Positions 11,896 through 23,662 of a stretch of 64,000 nt of DNA are shown in pieces. Position 1 is the first letter of the stretch, and every line of letters starts with the position of its first letter. Under the pieces are notes generated by a model that was not told the DNA's origin, made no database searches, and saw only the letters and a list, made by a program, of their open reading frames with translations. Both the position numbers and the translations under genes were made by a program. This DNA comes from Dactylonectria macrodidyma (lineage: Eukaryota > Ascomycota > Sordariomycetes > Hypocreales > Nectriaceae), in assembly GCA_020744425.1 (NCBI GenBank), contig JAGMUV010000001.1:4774001-4838000 (forward strand), read 5' to 3'.

Positions 11896-12468
11896 GTATA
11901 TCCTTAGACGGTAGAGCTTATTGTTTATAGATGAAGGTGCTCAGATATTATGCAGTAAAGTCAATAGATTTTGAACTCTGACTACATCGTCGTCTGAATT
12001 CGCTCCGTTGGTGGTCTCCCTAGGCTTTACTTTTGCATCATTCACACTGAAGCTCCAATGTCTCTTGGATTCCTCGTTCACCGAGCGTTCCAAATGAAGT
12101 TCGAAAGATTATTAAGAGTTTCGCCACTTAAATATTGCAAGCCTGGCCAAGACCTCTTCATGTTCTCGATCTCGGTCTATCTGCTTAAGCATTTCCATAA
12201 CTGACGAAGTCCTCACGTTCCAGAAACGTCTTAGAGACGAGATAGCTTCGAAATTTGATTTCATTTGAGTACTACTAGCTAACTATAATCTTCTGACATT
12301 ATCCAGCCAGCCTCAACCGTTATCGCCACTGCTTCCACGCTGGTAACCTCCCCGCCAGATCAGGCTAGTCGATCTTGATCTAAGCCTAGGCAGCCCGAAT
12401 CGATACACGACCAAGGAACAGACAAGCCCGCCCAAAGTCTTTCTCAGACAGACAGAGATGCAGCAAGC
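11896..12468. other. Intergenic region between convergent MFS genes
   Basis: Joint 3' region of the exporter (plus) and the sugar transporter (minus). I see no gene, RNA or repeat. Confidence 0.45.
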
Positions 12469-14177
12469 TTAAACCTCGTCCGTCCAGGCCCTCACGTTCT
12501 TGCTAGCGGACAGGTTCTCAATCTCCTGCGCGTCTGTGTCCTTCTTGGCCAAAATTTTCTCAGCCTCGACCGTGACACGTTTTCCTTCAAAGATCTCGGC
12601 AATCTGCTCGAGAGTGCGGCCCTTGGTCTCAGGAAACAAGAGCCACATAACTCCGAAGAGGAAGAATAGGATGCAGCAGAAAACAATGTAGTACTTCCAA
12701 CCAATGGCTTTGAGCGCAACGGGGTTGATTAACTGGCCCGTGATAAGTCCGATGTAGCTTGAGATCAGGGTGGCTGTAAGACCGCGGCTGCGAATAGTAT
12801 ACGGAAAGATCTCGACAGTATACGCTTGAACAAGCGGCGTCCAGGCGATATCGTAGAAGAAGTATGCGATGAAGATGAAGGCAACGACGGCACGACCGGC
12901 GATGGCGTCATGGGTAGCGACGAAATGGCTCGTCAGAGCGGTCCAAGCAACGTAGCTGAGACAGAGACCGCCGGTAGAGATCAAGAAGAGCCTCCGCCGG
13001 CCGATGTTGTCGACCATCAGTGCACCGGCGAAGACTGCGGCGGCGAAGTTGAAGAGCTGGAGCAGGCCGTTGATCAAGGTCTGTTCCTGAACAGTGGATA
13101 TGCCGATGGTGTCGAGGACAAGAGTGAGATAATAGGTAACAACACCAATACCGTTCCATTGGCTAAAGAAGCCAAGGATAAAAGCGATGAGAACCCTCTT
13201 TCGGTTGGGCTCCGTGCTGACCATGGCAGCCCACGAAGCCGTTGCTCCGTTGCTGCGTTCCAGCTCTAGAGCCGTCTGAATCTCAGTCATTTCGTAGTCG
13301 ACGAGAGGGATCTCTTCACCGCCACCGTGGTGTTTAACGAAAACGGCCCGAGCCTCTTCCACCCTACCCTTGGCGATGAGCCACCGAGGAGACTCGGGTA
13401 GCCAGTAGAATCCCAGGAGTTGGAGAAAGGGGATTGCGGCCTGGAGTGCAGATGGAATGCGCCAAGCCCAGGTTGATTGAATCTTGAAGGTGCCATAGGT
13501 GGTCCAAGCCGCGGCGATGGAGCCAAAGTAGAAGAAGGTATTGTAAAGCGCCGTGATCTTTCCTCGATGGGTAGGATACGCAAGTTCGGTGACGAGGATC
13601 GGGCAAGGCAACGCAAGGAAGACGGTCGCCGCACCAATTATACCTCTGGCAACGATGAAAGTAGCCAGGTTCGGCGATGCAGCTTGGATGGCTGGCCCGC
13701 AGAGGAGGACAAGGAGGCCCATCAGCATGGGGACCTTGCGACCCCATCTGTCAGCGACCCAGGAAGCGGGCACCAATGCAAGAATCTTGCAGACGGGGTA
13801 GACGGCATTGATGGCACCAAGCAAGGGCGCAGAGGGGTTGTTGAAGAAGTTTCGCCACTGTGGGAGTGCCTGGAGACCGTTCATCATGGAACCTGGAAGC
13901 AATTAGGCATCATAACATAGGTATCCAAAGAGAGCTGCTGTTGTTACCGTCATATCCCACTGCAGAGGAACTGAAAAGCGGAACCAAAAGAATGAGATTC
14001 AAGACGAGAAGATGGCTGGTGCGATACCACGGAGCATTGAGGTTAGGTAAAACCTGAGGAGTTGACTGTTAGCATCCATGCAAGAACGGGGATTGTCTCG
14101 GAGAGCAGTACCTTGAGCAGCTCAGGCCCCACTGAGTTCTCACTCGTGGGCTTCTTCTTGGAAAAGAACTTGGCCAT
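12469..14177 (-). CDS. MFS sugar/oligosaccharide transporter (lactose permease / cellodextrin transporter type)
   Basis: Plasma-membrane sugar:proton symporter. Three exons (14177-14112, 14053-13948, 13892-12469) give 531 aa with 12 predicted membrane segments. Family signatures are YDGSMMNGLQ in the first helix, DRWGRK after helix 2, PESPRWLIAKGR before the central loop and PETKGRTLEQI after helix 12. The YDGSMMNGLQ start is typical of fungal lactose permease and cellodextrin transporter relatives rather than hexose transporters; that assignment is from memory of the family. It is divergent from a Zn2Cys6 regulator (842 bp between starts), and a cytosolic beta-glucosidase follows that regulator, which fits uptake of an oligosaccharide cut inside the cell. 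The shared promoter contains a MITE. Confidence 0.92.
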
Positions 14178-14471
14178 GTTGGAGCCTAGCCGATCTGTGT
14201 TGTGTTGCTGGAAGGGTGAATTCTTGATGATGGCGGACTGGAGATGCGATTTGAAAAAAAAAAACGACAGATGACTCGGCCTTATATGCTCAACTGCATG
14301 ATGAGTATTAAACTTGACGAAGTTCTAGACTTGGTAGCCCCGTCCTTCGAGTGCGGAGACCCCAGGTTGTGAAAGCCAAGCTGAACCTGGGGGAGGAAGG
14401 ATGGAGTGCAGGGATTTCTCGTGGCTTTGGGCTCGGTGTTGTTCGGCAGCGCTCCCTACACTCTCCATAGG

Positions 14472-14490
14472 TACCTACCTAAGGTAGGTA
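14472..14490. repeat. Near-perfect palindrome next to the MITE
   Basis: TACCTACCTAAGGTAGGTA is self-complementary apart from the centre. It abuts the left end of the MITE, so it may be the insertion site or a regulatory palindrome. Confidence 0.7.
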
Positions 14491-14749
14491 TAGTTTCGGG
14501 CCAAGAGTCTCCATACACCCTCATTTTTACTCAGACTCAACACCTTTATTTTAGGACCTAATTAGTACCTACTTTATATATAAAATGGGGTTTAAAATGA
14601 GCATAATGTAGTGCCTAAATTAAAGAATAGTATATATTTAATTTACAGAATTTAGATGTGCCTAAATAAAAAAAATAAAAATGCATAACTTAGTGAACTG
14701 CTTTATAACATTAACGTGGGAGTGTACGGAGACTTTTGGCCCGTCACTG
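14491..14749. mobile_element. MITE, Tc1/mariner-like non-autonomous element
   Basis: A 259-bp AT-rich element with no coding capacity. Its ends are inverted repeats of about 32 bp: left GGGCCAAGAGTCTCCATACA (14498 on), right TGTACGGAGACTTTTGGCCC (to 14742), with 9 of 12 further matches outside these. The right end read inwards starts CAGTGACGGGCC, the CAGT-type terminus seen in Tc1/mariner elements. TA dinucleotides flank both sides (14489-14490 and 14750-14751), as expected for a TA target-site duplication. It lies between the divergent starts of the sugar transporter and its neighbouring regulator. I see no second copy in the window. Confidence 0.75.
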
Positions 14750-15018
14750 TAGGTATAATGTGATGTAAGGTACGTGCCTGAGTTCGTCCTACTTTTAGGT
14801 AAGTATGTAGCCTAGGCTCACTAACCACTGTGCTAAGAAAATCAATGGACTCCCCCCGCAAGCCCCTAAGGCTCTAAAGGGAACGGCTGTCACTCCTTCC
14901 TCTCCACAGGTCTAGCCAGGACGGGATACCAACCAAAGTATTAAAGCTCTGCCATCGGCTCCTCCCCGACTCGAGTCTGCGACTCTCACCAACCACCAAC
15001 CCTCATCTTCACGGCCCA

Positions 15019-17004
15019 ATGGAAAGATCGAGGCCCGCCATTCGAAAGCGGCCGCGACCTGAAGTGGCAGATGACCAGGGCCCTAGGGATGCAGAGACAA
15101 GAACAAGCCCTGCCGCCGCCGCCGCCGCACTTCCCCGATCGCGGGGAGCAACGGCTTGTGAAAAGTGTCGCGCGAGGAAATCCAAATGCGACAACCAACG
15201 CCCCAGCTGTGGATACTGTTCCAAGCGTCAAATCCCCTGTGTCTACGCCGACGACGCTACTGCAGCCCGGTGAGTTTTCGCAAGATATTCGTAGACTCGT
15301 ATGAGGATGGCTGGGTACTGACTGACCCTGCCCTACAGTTGGTCTGTTAGTGGCACTGAGATGATCCTCGACGCTATCACCAATCTCTCCAGTCTGGTGG
15401 AGCAGCAGCAGCAGCATCAATGTTGTCCATGCCATAGCCTAACCGACGACAACCTTAGGCATAAGGGGCATGCATCACGAGACTATGGCGTGACGAATGA
15501 ACAGGACAGACTAGCAACAGGCCAGTCTATCTCTCCTACGCGTTTTGTCGTACGCTCCCAGGGCTTTGACTCTATACGGGAATGGGGCATACTCGAATGT
15601 GTCAGGAAAGGCCCGAGGCTCATCCTTGACAGCCCGGCGCCGAGCGTCATCAACACCAACCACTCTCTACCAAACACCAACTACAGCGAGCTTCAGCGTT
15701 TGGAGCGTAAATACATCAACGGCATTCATCTCAAGAATCCCATCCTAGATCTACCCGAGTTGCATCAGATGATACTCCATGTTGCCGAGAATGGAGTGGA
15801 TTGGACGACTCAATCATGTCTGGTAACCCTCGTTTGTGCCCTCGGAGCCATCACCCAGGAGTATCACGAACAGCACATGTCCCCCAACAATCAACTGACG
15901 CCTGGCGCCCCATTACCATCTTATGCCTCAGACGGAGGACAAGAGCCCAATCTTTCGATGCAGTTTTGGAGCCTTGCATCGAAGCGGCTTGGGTCTGCAA
16001 TCGGCCAAAACGATCCTCAAGCTGTACAATGTCTGTGCCTAGCAGGGATCTGGTACATGCATCAGATGCAACCTCTTCAAGCCTGGAAGTACTTTGATCT
16101 TGCTGGCTCCGCATGGCACGCTGTCAACTTGTCCAACGACCAATCTGGTGATCCGTTTGACGATTCGCAGAACCTGCTCACGTCGTTCACCGTCATGCAG
16201 GCGCTATACTTCACAATTTGGAAGTCTGAATGGGAACTGAGAGTTGAGCTCCCGCTCCCAAGTCCGATACTAGATATCGTCGGGTTCCCTCACGCATTCC
16301 CACTTCCTCCAAACGTTGGCCAAAGCGCAGAGATCTCGGATAATGAACGCACCTGGTACTATTATCTCGCTGAGATCGCCGCTCGCCACCTCTTTAATCG
16401 TCTTGTCACTCTCCACTCTTGGCCTGTTGACAAACCAACCAGCGATCAGGTGCAGCGCATGATAGCACAAGCCGACATCTTCGAGGCCCAATTGCACGAC
16501 TGGTACATATCGTTGCCGCCGATATTCCAATTCGACATTCCAGACGGCTACACCAGCCAGCCACACCCTGACGACCTGACGCAAATTCTTCGGAGTAGAT
16601 ACCTGTGCCTACGAGAACTGGTGGCGAGGCCGTTTGTGAAGTTGACCGTCGATACACCCCTGGACATCGATCCTCGACTCCGAGCACGAGTCATTTCGTT
16701 GGCGTCCCTGAGCTTGCAATACTGCATGCTGAAGCTCTCCCAGGTGGCACCACATCGCCACCAGGGAACTTGGTTTGGACTCCGCAATGTGGCTTCCTCG
16801 TCTCTGATTTTAGGCGCTGTGAATATCGCGCACCAGCGGACTTGGCTTACAGGGGCGCAGGAACTCGCACTTCCGCAGGGATGGCGGGAGAGAGTCGCAC
16901 AAGCTGTGGAAACAATTGGACCGTATTGGGATGAGCCTAGTGGTGGCGCACCAGAGATGAAGAGAATTGTGCAATCGGTGCTGCACTACACTAACGACCA
17001 GTAA
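15019..17004 (+). CDS. Zn2Cys6 transcription factor (sugar-cluster regulator candidate)
   Basis: Nuclear DNA-binding regulator. Two exons (15019-15272, 15339-17004) encode 639 aa. The zinc cluster is at residues 47-74 with cysteines 47, 50, 57, 64, 67 and 74 (CX2CX6CX6CX2CX6C), preceded by basic stretches (RKRPRP) and an alanine run. The rest matches the fungal regulator middle homology region in layout, with a helical segment around RLGSAIGQNDPQAVQCLCLA typical of the family. It is divergent from the sugar transporter and upstream of the GH3 glucosidase on the same strand, so I infer it controls these genes. An inverted CGG/CCG palindrome lies in the next promoter (17148). The start ATG is the first in a frame with no earlier ATG. 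Confidence 0.9.
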
Positions 17005-17147
17005 TGAGTAGCGGAGTTTGTCGGATGCTTCCCGACCATTTTGCTACTAAAGCATGGTGGGGTCTGTTAAGGAGATAGTGGCTACTCAGAGGAATCAACA
17101 AGCATCATCACCCCTGCAGCGAGCTAGTTTTTAGGTCTGCCTATGAT

Positions 17148-17162
17148 CGGGGATGCTCCCCG
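17148..17162. promoter_or_regulatory. Palindrome CGGGGA-N3-TCCCCG in the glucosidase promoter
   Basis: CGGGGATGCTCCCCG has perfect 6-bp arms around a 3-bp spacer, about 77 bp before the glucosidase start. CGG and CCG triplets facing each other are the usual form of a Zn2Cys6 dimer site, and such a regulator is encoded just upstream. Binding is inferred, not shown. Confidence 0.5.
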
Positions 17163-17238
17163 TTGATGGAGGAAGCTCACCGGTATAACTCAAGCCCACG
17201 ATGCCTGGGGTGGCTAGCTGGAGCAACTTCAACCTTTC

Positions 17239-19931
17239 ATGACCTTCTCAAAGCCCAAGATGGAAGACATTCCAAAGGAATCGACTGAACTATTCAACGT
17301 TGAGCATGTGATCCAGCATGCTTCACTTGCTGAGAAAGTTTCCCTCCTCGCAGGCATGGCTGTCCACTCCACAACCTTGCACCATCACGGAGTCTAATAC
17401 CTCAGTATTCTAGGCAAGGACTTCTGGCACACGACGCCTCTCCCCAGATTCAACGTCCCCTCAGTCAGGCTAAGCGACGGCCCAAACGGCGTCCGCGGGA
17501 CCAAGTTCTTCGATGGCGTCCCAGCAGCATGTCTCCCTTGCGGCACGGGACTCGCCGCGACCTGGGACCAAGAGCTGCTGCATAAGGCGGGAGTCCTCAT
17601 CGGCGAAGAATGCAAGGCCAAAGGAGCGCATTGCTGGCTCGGCCCAACCGTGTGCATTCAGCGGTCCCCATTGGGCGGACGGGGCTTTGAGTCCATGTCT
17701 GAGGACCCTTATGCTACCGGAAAACTGGCTGCTGCGTACATCAAGGGCGTTCAGTCGACGGGAGTCATCTCAGCGATTAAGCACTGGCTTGCAAATGACC
17801 AAGAACACGAGCGGATCGCAGTCAATGCTATAGTGGACGAGCGCGCATTGCGAGAGATCCATATGCTCCCTTTCCATATTGCGATTCGCGATGCGAACCC
17901 GGGAGCAGTTATGTCATGTTACAACAGGGTCAATGGGGTCCACGTGTCCGAGAGTGACAAATTCCTCAATGGTATTCTCCGTGACGAATGGGGTTGGAGA
18001 GGCCTCGTCATGAGTGACTGGTGGGTTCTAGCATATCTCTTAGTATACCTTGACCTTGCTAACGTTCTACAGGTTCGGCACGTATTCCACAGCCGAGTCG
18101 CTGAATGCAGGCCTGGACTTGGAAATGCCTGGCCCAACACGGCTTCGTGGACCACTAGCAGACCTCGCAGTTTCCAATAGAAAGGTCAGCCGGGCGACAA
18201 TCGATAGCCGCGCGCGCAATGTGCTCGAATTTGTCCAGAAAGGAAGCCAAATCGATGTAGCCACAGAAGGCACTCGAGATTGGCCAGAAGACCGGGTTTT
18301 GAATCGAAAGCTCGCCAGTGATAGCATTGTTCTTCTTAAGAACGAGGCAGACGTTCTCCCTCTCAAGAAGTCCTTTAAGAGCGTCGCCCTCATTGGTCCT
18401 AACATGAAGACGACGGCGTTCTGCGGAGGTGGCTCTGCGTCTCTACAGCCTTACTACACTGTCTCCCCTTATGAGGGCATTGTCAATCAACTAACGAAAG
18501 ATGTCGAGATCCACTATGAACTGGGTGCGTATTCTCACTCGTTCATTCCCACCCTCCGAGCACCGGAGCTGGTCACACCCGAGGGTAACGCGCCCGGCCT
18601 ACGAATGCGTTTCTTTCGCGAGCAACCTTCCGTGTCAGACCGGGTGGTCATTGAAGAGAAGATCATTCCCGAGTCTTCCTGGCTGCTCATGGGCTTCTCA
18701 CACCCGAAGCTGGAACCTCTGTTCTACGCGGAGGTTGAGGCGGACCTTGTCGCAACCACCACAGGCAGCTTCAAGGTCGGCCTTGCAGTCTATGGATCAG
18801 GGAACCTGTACATCGATGGGGTACTCATTATCGACAATACCACAGTCCAGCGCGGCGGTAACTTTTGGTTCGGCAAGGGCACGCTCGAAGAGAGCGCAGT
18901 TATAGACCTCATCAAGGGTCAACGGTACAGGATCAAGGTCGAGTTTGCTAGCGCACCGTCTTCAAAGTTACGGAAGCCGGGCGTCGTCAACTTCGGCGGC
19001 GGCGCTGCGCGGTTTGGCATCATTGAGGTCCTAGACCCGGACCTCGCCATTGCCAGAGCTGTCGAGGCTGCTAAGCGTGCCGACATCACGATCCTCTGTG
19101 CTGGGTTGACAAGGGATCAAGAATCTGAAGGCTTCGACCGTCCTAATATGGACCCCCCTGAGTCCATTACGAAGCTTATCTCGGCTGTCCTCGATGCCGA
19201 CCCTAATGCCATCATGGTTTCTCAGAGCGGCTCGCCATTCAGCATGCCATGGGCGGACCGGTCGACCACTCATTTACATGCCTGGTTTGGCGGGAATGAG
19301 ACTGGAAATGGGATAGCAGATGTCATATTCGGTAGGGTGAACCCCAGTGGAAAGTTACCGCTTTCATTCCCCCGGCGGTTGGAAGACACCCCTACGTTTC
19401 TAAACTTCGGGAGCGAGCGAGGAAGAGTCGTCTATGGCGAGAGCATATATATTGGATATAGGTATTATGAGAAGGTCTTGAGAGACATCTTGTATCCGTT
19501 CGGGTAAGAGTCCATGAAGTACTTATTCCATGGGAAAAACTAACTCAACTATCAGGCACGGTTTATCCTACATCACATTCACTTACTCCGACCTCAAGAT
19601 CACCCCTTCCTCGGCGACACTTCAAATCACGAACTCGGGATCTGTTCCAGGCGCAGAAGCAATACAACTCTACGTAGCTGCCCCCATGTCGTCCATCCCG
19701 CGGCCTCGAAAGGAGCTCAAAGGTTTCGCAAAAGTATTCCTTCAGCCTGCCGAGTCGCAGACCATTGAGGTTCAATTCGACCGGTTCACAACGGCCTTTT
19801 GGGATGAAGAATTATCTTCGTGGGTGTGTGAGAAGGGTACCTACACCATTTTGGTAGGATCAAGCAGTCAGGATATACGTCTTGAAGGGGAACTGGTACA
19901 AGTTGAGACTGTGACGTGGCCGGGTATCTAA
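17239..19931 (+). CDS. Beta-glucosidase, GH3 with PA14 domain, cytosolic
   Basis: Hydrolyses beta-glucosides such as cellobiose. Four exons (17239-17353, 17414-18020, 18073-19503, 19556-19931) give 842 aa. Order: GH3 N domain ([22 protein letters not shown], then nucleophile Asp240 in SDW), GH3 C domain interrupted by a PA14 insert at about 450-545 ([19 protein letters not shown]), ESEGFDR at 591-597 holding the candidate acid/base glutamate, HGLSYTxFxYS-like start of the fibronectin-III-like domain. No signal peptide is present, so it should act inside the cell, matching the nearby sugar transporter. Intron 1 (17354-17413) has a GC donor (GCATGG) and is needed to keep the frame. The PA14 architecture resembles yeast KmBglI. 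The start at 17239 is the first in-frame ATG. Confidence 0.92.
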
Positions 19932-22260
19932 GGTAGTGTTGTGAGCGAGATTAGATAGGTAGATCTGGTGCTTGAATGAATGTTTAGTAGGAAAGGAACG
20001 ATTTAATAAAGCTAGCTACTGGGAATCGCTTGATCTTTTGCCGCAACGGGCGACGGGTCTTTGTGGGGCTAGGCATGCTGTCCCAGCCCTTCGAGTTGTC
20101 ATCGTGGTGACTATCGTGAGCGGAGGCGGGGAGACGTTCGCACCGGCATTCTCGACCTCGTAGTCCACTCTCGCAGTTGGTATCACTGGTCCCGTCAATC
20201 GGCTTAGTGCGTGTAGAAAGCAGGAGGTGGATAGAATGAGTGTACGCGATTGACGAATATCTCAGGCCGGTAGAGGAGGCTTGCCGGGTACCTACAGTGC
20301 AATCGCCAGAGCCACGAAACCACCAAACCGAGGACGCATCATTATAAACAATGCCAGGAAGAGAGGAAAGAGGAAAGTGCCATTCGTAATAGATTTCGTA
20401 AATCACATGCCTTACACACAAAACTGATGATCCGTTGAGCCTGGAAAGAGGTACCTAGCTGTACCTTCCCTGGCCCTGCAGTGCTGCATGTGCACTTTCC
20501 TTTTTCCTCTCAGCCGAGCTTACCCTGAAGCTGTCATCGTTGGGGAGGAGCAGAGGCCTCAAAATTGTGAATCCACTCAAGCTCCCTAGATTCGTTCGAG
20601 ATCTGATGATACTAACCTGAGGCGCAGTTGCGTCGATGGGGCACGAGGCACCTCATGACGATACCGAGACTTCCAACGCTACCGTGGCTCAAAGGAGCTA
20701 AATGAAACATGTGGTGGCCTCATCGCTCCTGGTGGAATCGCCACAGGCCCTGGAATCTGCCGTCGATGGCCTCCATCGACTGGGCATCGCCATACGGCAG
20801 TCTCCCTCTGGTGACCTGACTCAGCGGACTCAAGCATTCAAGGGCAAAAAGGTATGATGGCAGCGTCGAGGGGTGGGCGTATTTACGGCTCAAGCACAGT
20901 CTTGCTGCCAGGGCTGACCCAAGAGTGGCCTATCCAATCCAAGGGGTGGCGGCGCTGTCTCTCTGCCGACAGCTCGCTGTTTCCGTTTCTTTCAGATGCT
21001 TTTGGCATATGGCATATTGTATCGACGCAGCCACGGGAAACGGCTCGGAGAGAAGCACAAGAGCCGGCTAAGTCGCCCAAAGATCAAGAAACAGATGGAG
21101 CCTGCCCCGAGGCCCAGAGGGCCCGTGCCAAAACCCTCTCCGGCCCAACCCCAGTAGTAAGAAGCCTTCTGCGATCCCCTTGCACGTGTTGTGGGAGGGA
21201 TACGGCGCCTGCAGAGCCCTCTGAGTTGGCCCCGAGCATTCTAGATTCCAATGTTGCGAAACAGAAGTGTGCGTCCTCCGAGCAATCACTTCGTCGGCAC
21301 GGCCAGCGGCATCTCCATCCTGGTCCAGAATATCAAATACTCTGACCCTCTGAAAACTGCCCCATCAGCGAGGGACGCACTTTACCCCTACTGCTGCTGG
21401 CGTTTACCTAAAGCCAAATTCGAAAATAAGTACTGGTGGAAGTAAGAAATCACTGACTCCCTTCTGAGACCGGACACTCCTGACTGTTAAATAGGAATCA
21501 TTGTAAAAAGGACATCAAGTTGTACACTTGCATACCTGAAGAATGCTTCGAGCTGCCCCAGCTGTTCGTGGGGCTTGATGAACGGAAAGAACACATCAGA
21601 GATGAACGCTCGCCTAACTGAATGGAGGATATTCACAGACTAGTGCACTGGGTGCTGCGAAATGGATCACGAAGCGGAGTGGTTCGATGACGAAACTGCG
21701 TTTGAGAGACACGTCCAAGACTAACTCTAAGATTACGCCGAAGAGTCAGAGCTGGCAACCTTGAAGGAGTGGTGTGAAACTGGCTAGATCGGTGCGTACA
21801 TGTACAATCTGCAACTGCGTACTCCAGGTACTGAAGCCACTGGTGTCTAGGCTGGAGATCGGCCACCAAAAGAGATGAAGTTGGCGCCTTCAAAAGCACC
21901 AGAAGCCCAAGGCAAGATGGATGCCTATGACGAGCTCTTATGCCAAGTCGCCAGCCACCTCAAGTAGCTTGGGCTCATGTCCATTGTTTACCTCGCCGAC
22001 GATGACGAGGATCAGGCTGGGACGAGCAATAACGCATCGGGGGGGGGGGGGGGAGGTAGACCGTCAAGATGGGCTCTAACCGGGCAAATGGCTCCAAGGG
22101 GAGTGAATACTCACGTATGAACCATCCACCCCTATCTGGACGAAAACTATATCAAAGAAGAAATCCAGGCCCAGAGAGCCCCTGAGCCTCTCGAGAATGA
22201 AAAATTGACTGGAAAGCCCTTGAGGTGGGACTAGACCCAACGCCGCCTACGGAACCTAGT
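19932..22260. other. Intergenic/degenerate region
   Basis: About 2.3 kb after the glucosidase with no intact gene. From about 21880 a plus-strand frame reads MDAYDELLCQVASHLK, a stop, then GLMSIVYLADDDED, which looks like a degraded coding exon with a TAG inside. A run of 15 G occurs at 22039-22053. An open frame at 20854-21345 has no recognisable domain. I regard the segment as the left part of a gene graveyard that continues to 25152. Confidence 0.45.
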
Positions 22261-22479
22261 AAAATCGAGCAGATGAATCGAGACACCGTCGAACTCACGG
22301 AGAAACTGCTCGGTACCAAAAGCCTCAAAATCCTCGGATGCCTGGAGCGTCTCGTCAAGTGTCTTGAAGAAGATGGAACGAAAACCGCTGAGGCAGAGGC
22401 GACGTACCGCCGAGTATGGATGTTGAGCTCCCACATTCTCGGCCCTGGTGATGAGGCTACACTCAAACACCTTCGCTAG
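22261..22479 (+). pseudogene. TPR fragment of an NLR-type protein
   Basis: A 70-residue frame contains one TPR repeat of the kind found at the C terminus of fungal NLR-like proteins: a helix with AEATYRRVWMLSSHILGPGD followed by EATLKHLR, which matches the usual pattern of EAEAMYRRVLELREKVLGPEHPDTL. Intact genes have many such repeats behind a nucleotide-binding domain; here the frame stops at 22479 and no NB-ARC or NACHT motif is seen nearby. It is a remnant. Confidence 0.5.
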
Positions 22480-22819
22480 GTTGCAGCTGTGCTCTTGTGG
22501 CGGAGCAAAACGGAAGAAGCAAGCCAGTTGAATCTTCTGGTGCGGGCGTCGCTACTTGCTACCAGCTGAGGTAGGCGACCTAGACATCCCAAATGCACAA
22601 ACTCGCCTTAAGGCTGACAGACTTCACATGCCCCGTTTTAATCTTGTTCTTCGGCGACCTTTTCCCTCTTGCCCTTGACTTTCTCGCCTGCAGTTGCGAA
22701 CTAAAAACCCGCGCCAAGTGTTTTTGGATCTCGGCCCCAACAAAGAATCTCCATCAATGGGTATTTTGATCTCCAATGTGGCTCAGAGTTGCCCAGGGCC
22801 CGGTGTTCATTTCTAGAAG

Positions 22820-23662
22820 TTGGAATTCGTGGCCTGGCCGAACCAAAGTACGTTGATCCTTAGGGAGCCGTACATCTTGAGCCAACCCCCCTTTCGTCCC
22901 CTTCTCCAATATCAACTTGCTAACTGGTGCCTATCTAGTACGGGAGAGAAACAGTGTCTTCGCAAACACTTGACCGCCAACCCAGATCCGGTTTCGTTTC
23001 GGCTGGACTTTGTTCCCAACCACTAAGACAACCTGGTGCGGAAACAGAACCTGGGCATGAGGAAATACCGCGCCGGCACCCTGGTAAACAATACCACCCT
23101 TGCCTCTGTTGACTTTTTTTCGGGATACTCGTTGGCCAAGGCGGCTAGGCTATTTCAAGCTTTTACAGCATGTCTGTCGCTCTCCCTAGTGAAGATCGTC
23201 TTCGACTAAAGAAACCTTAGCCTTTCTTGGCTAGGACGATGGGCTTACAGGAGTCTGTGGTCCGAGGTTGAAGGCGATATCAACATGTCCCATCAAAATC
23301 CCCACCACCTCAAGTTGGGCGTTATGTTGCTGGAAATTTACCTTAAGAAACATATTGAAAGTCCCGGCATTTGGCACGATGTCTGGCAGAATGACACGCA
23401 CATCGCTGGCCGGGCTTGGGATGCAGCTTTGAAAGAACTTTCTATGCACAAGGAATACATCATGCTGCCAGTGTATCGTCAAGCCATCCAGGAATGCTTG
23501 AAGCCCCAGCACGAGCTGTGGGTTCTCGGTGGCCTGGCTACATCCTTGGCTGTAGAAGCCGGGTCGGACCGGGGAGAGCTGTGGAGCTTCCTAGGACATC
23601 AGCACAGAACATCCGTCGACGCGAACGGAGATGACAAACCCGCCGACGAGCATGCGCTCTAG
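22820..23662 (+). pseudogene. Decayed DUF7580-like fungal gene
   Basis: Three plus-strand pieces, split by stops at about 23024 and 23206, together resemble the C-terminal half of the fungal DUF7580 family, which is often found near NLR and Pfs-type genes. Suggestive motifs are RPLLQYQLANWCLSSTGEKQ and HHLKLGVMLLEIYLKKHIES, followed by VYRQAIQECLK. The last piece (23285-23662) is an open frame of 125 residues. The family role is unknown. I place it as a pseudogene because the stops cannot be removed with ordinary introns. The assignment rests on remembered motifs. Confidence 0.45.

Noticed and set aside
12826..13269. Open plus-strand frame of 147 codons
   Set aside because: It is antisense to the sugar transporter exon 3.
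20854..21345. Open frame of 163 codons after the glucosidase
   Set aside because: The protein has no recognisable motif and no supporting splice structure; it is left as unassigned rather than called a gene.
22039..22053. Run of 15 G
   Set aside because: A homopolymer inside degenerate DNA; its true length is uncertain and it has no evident function.
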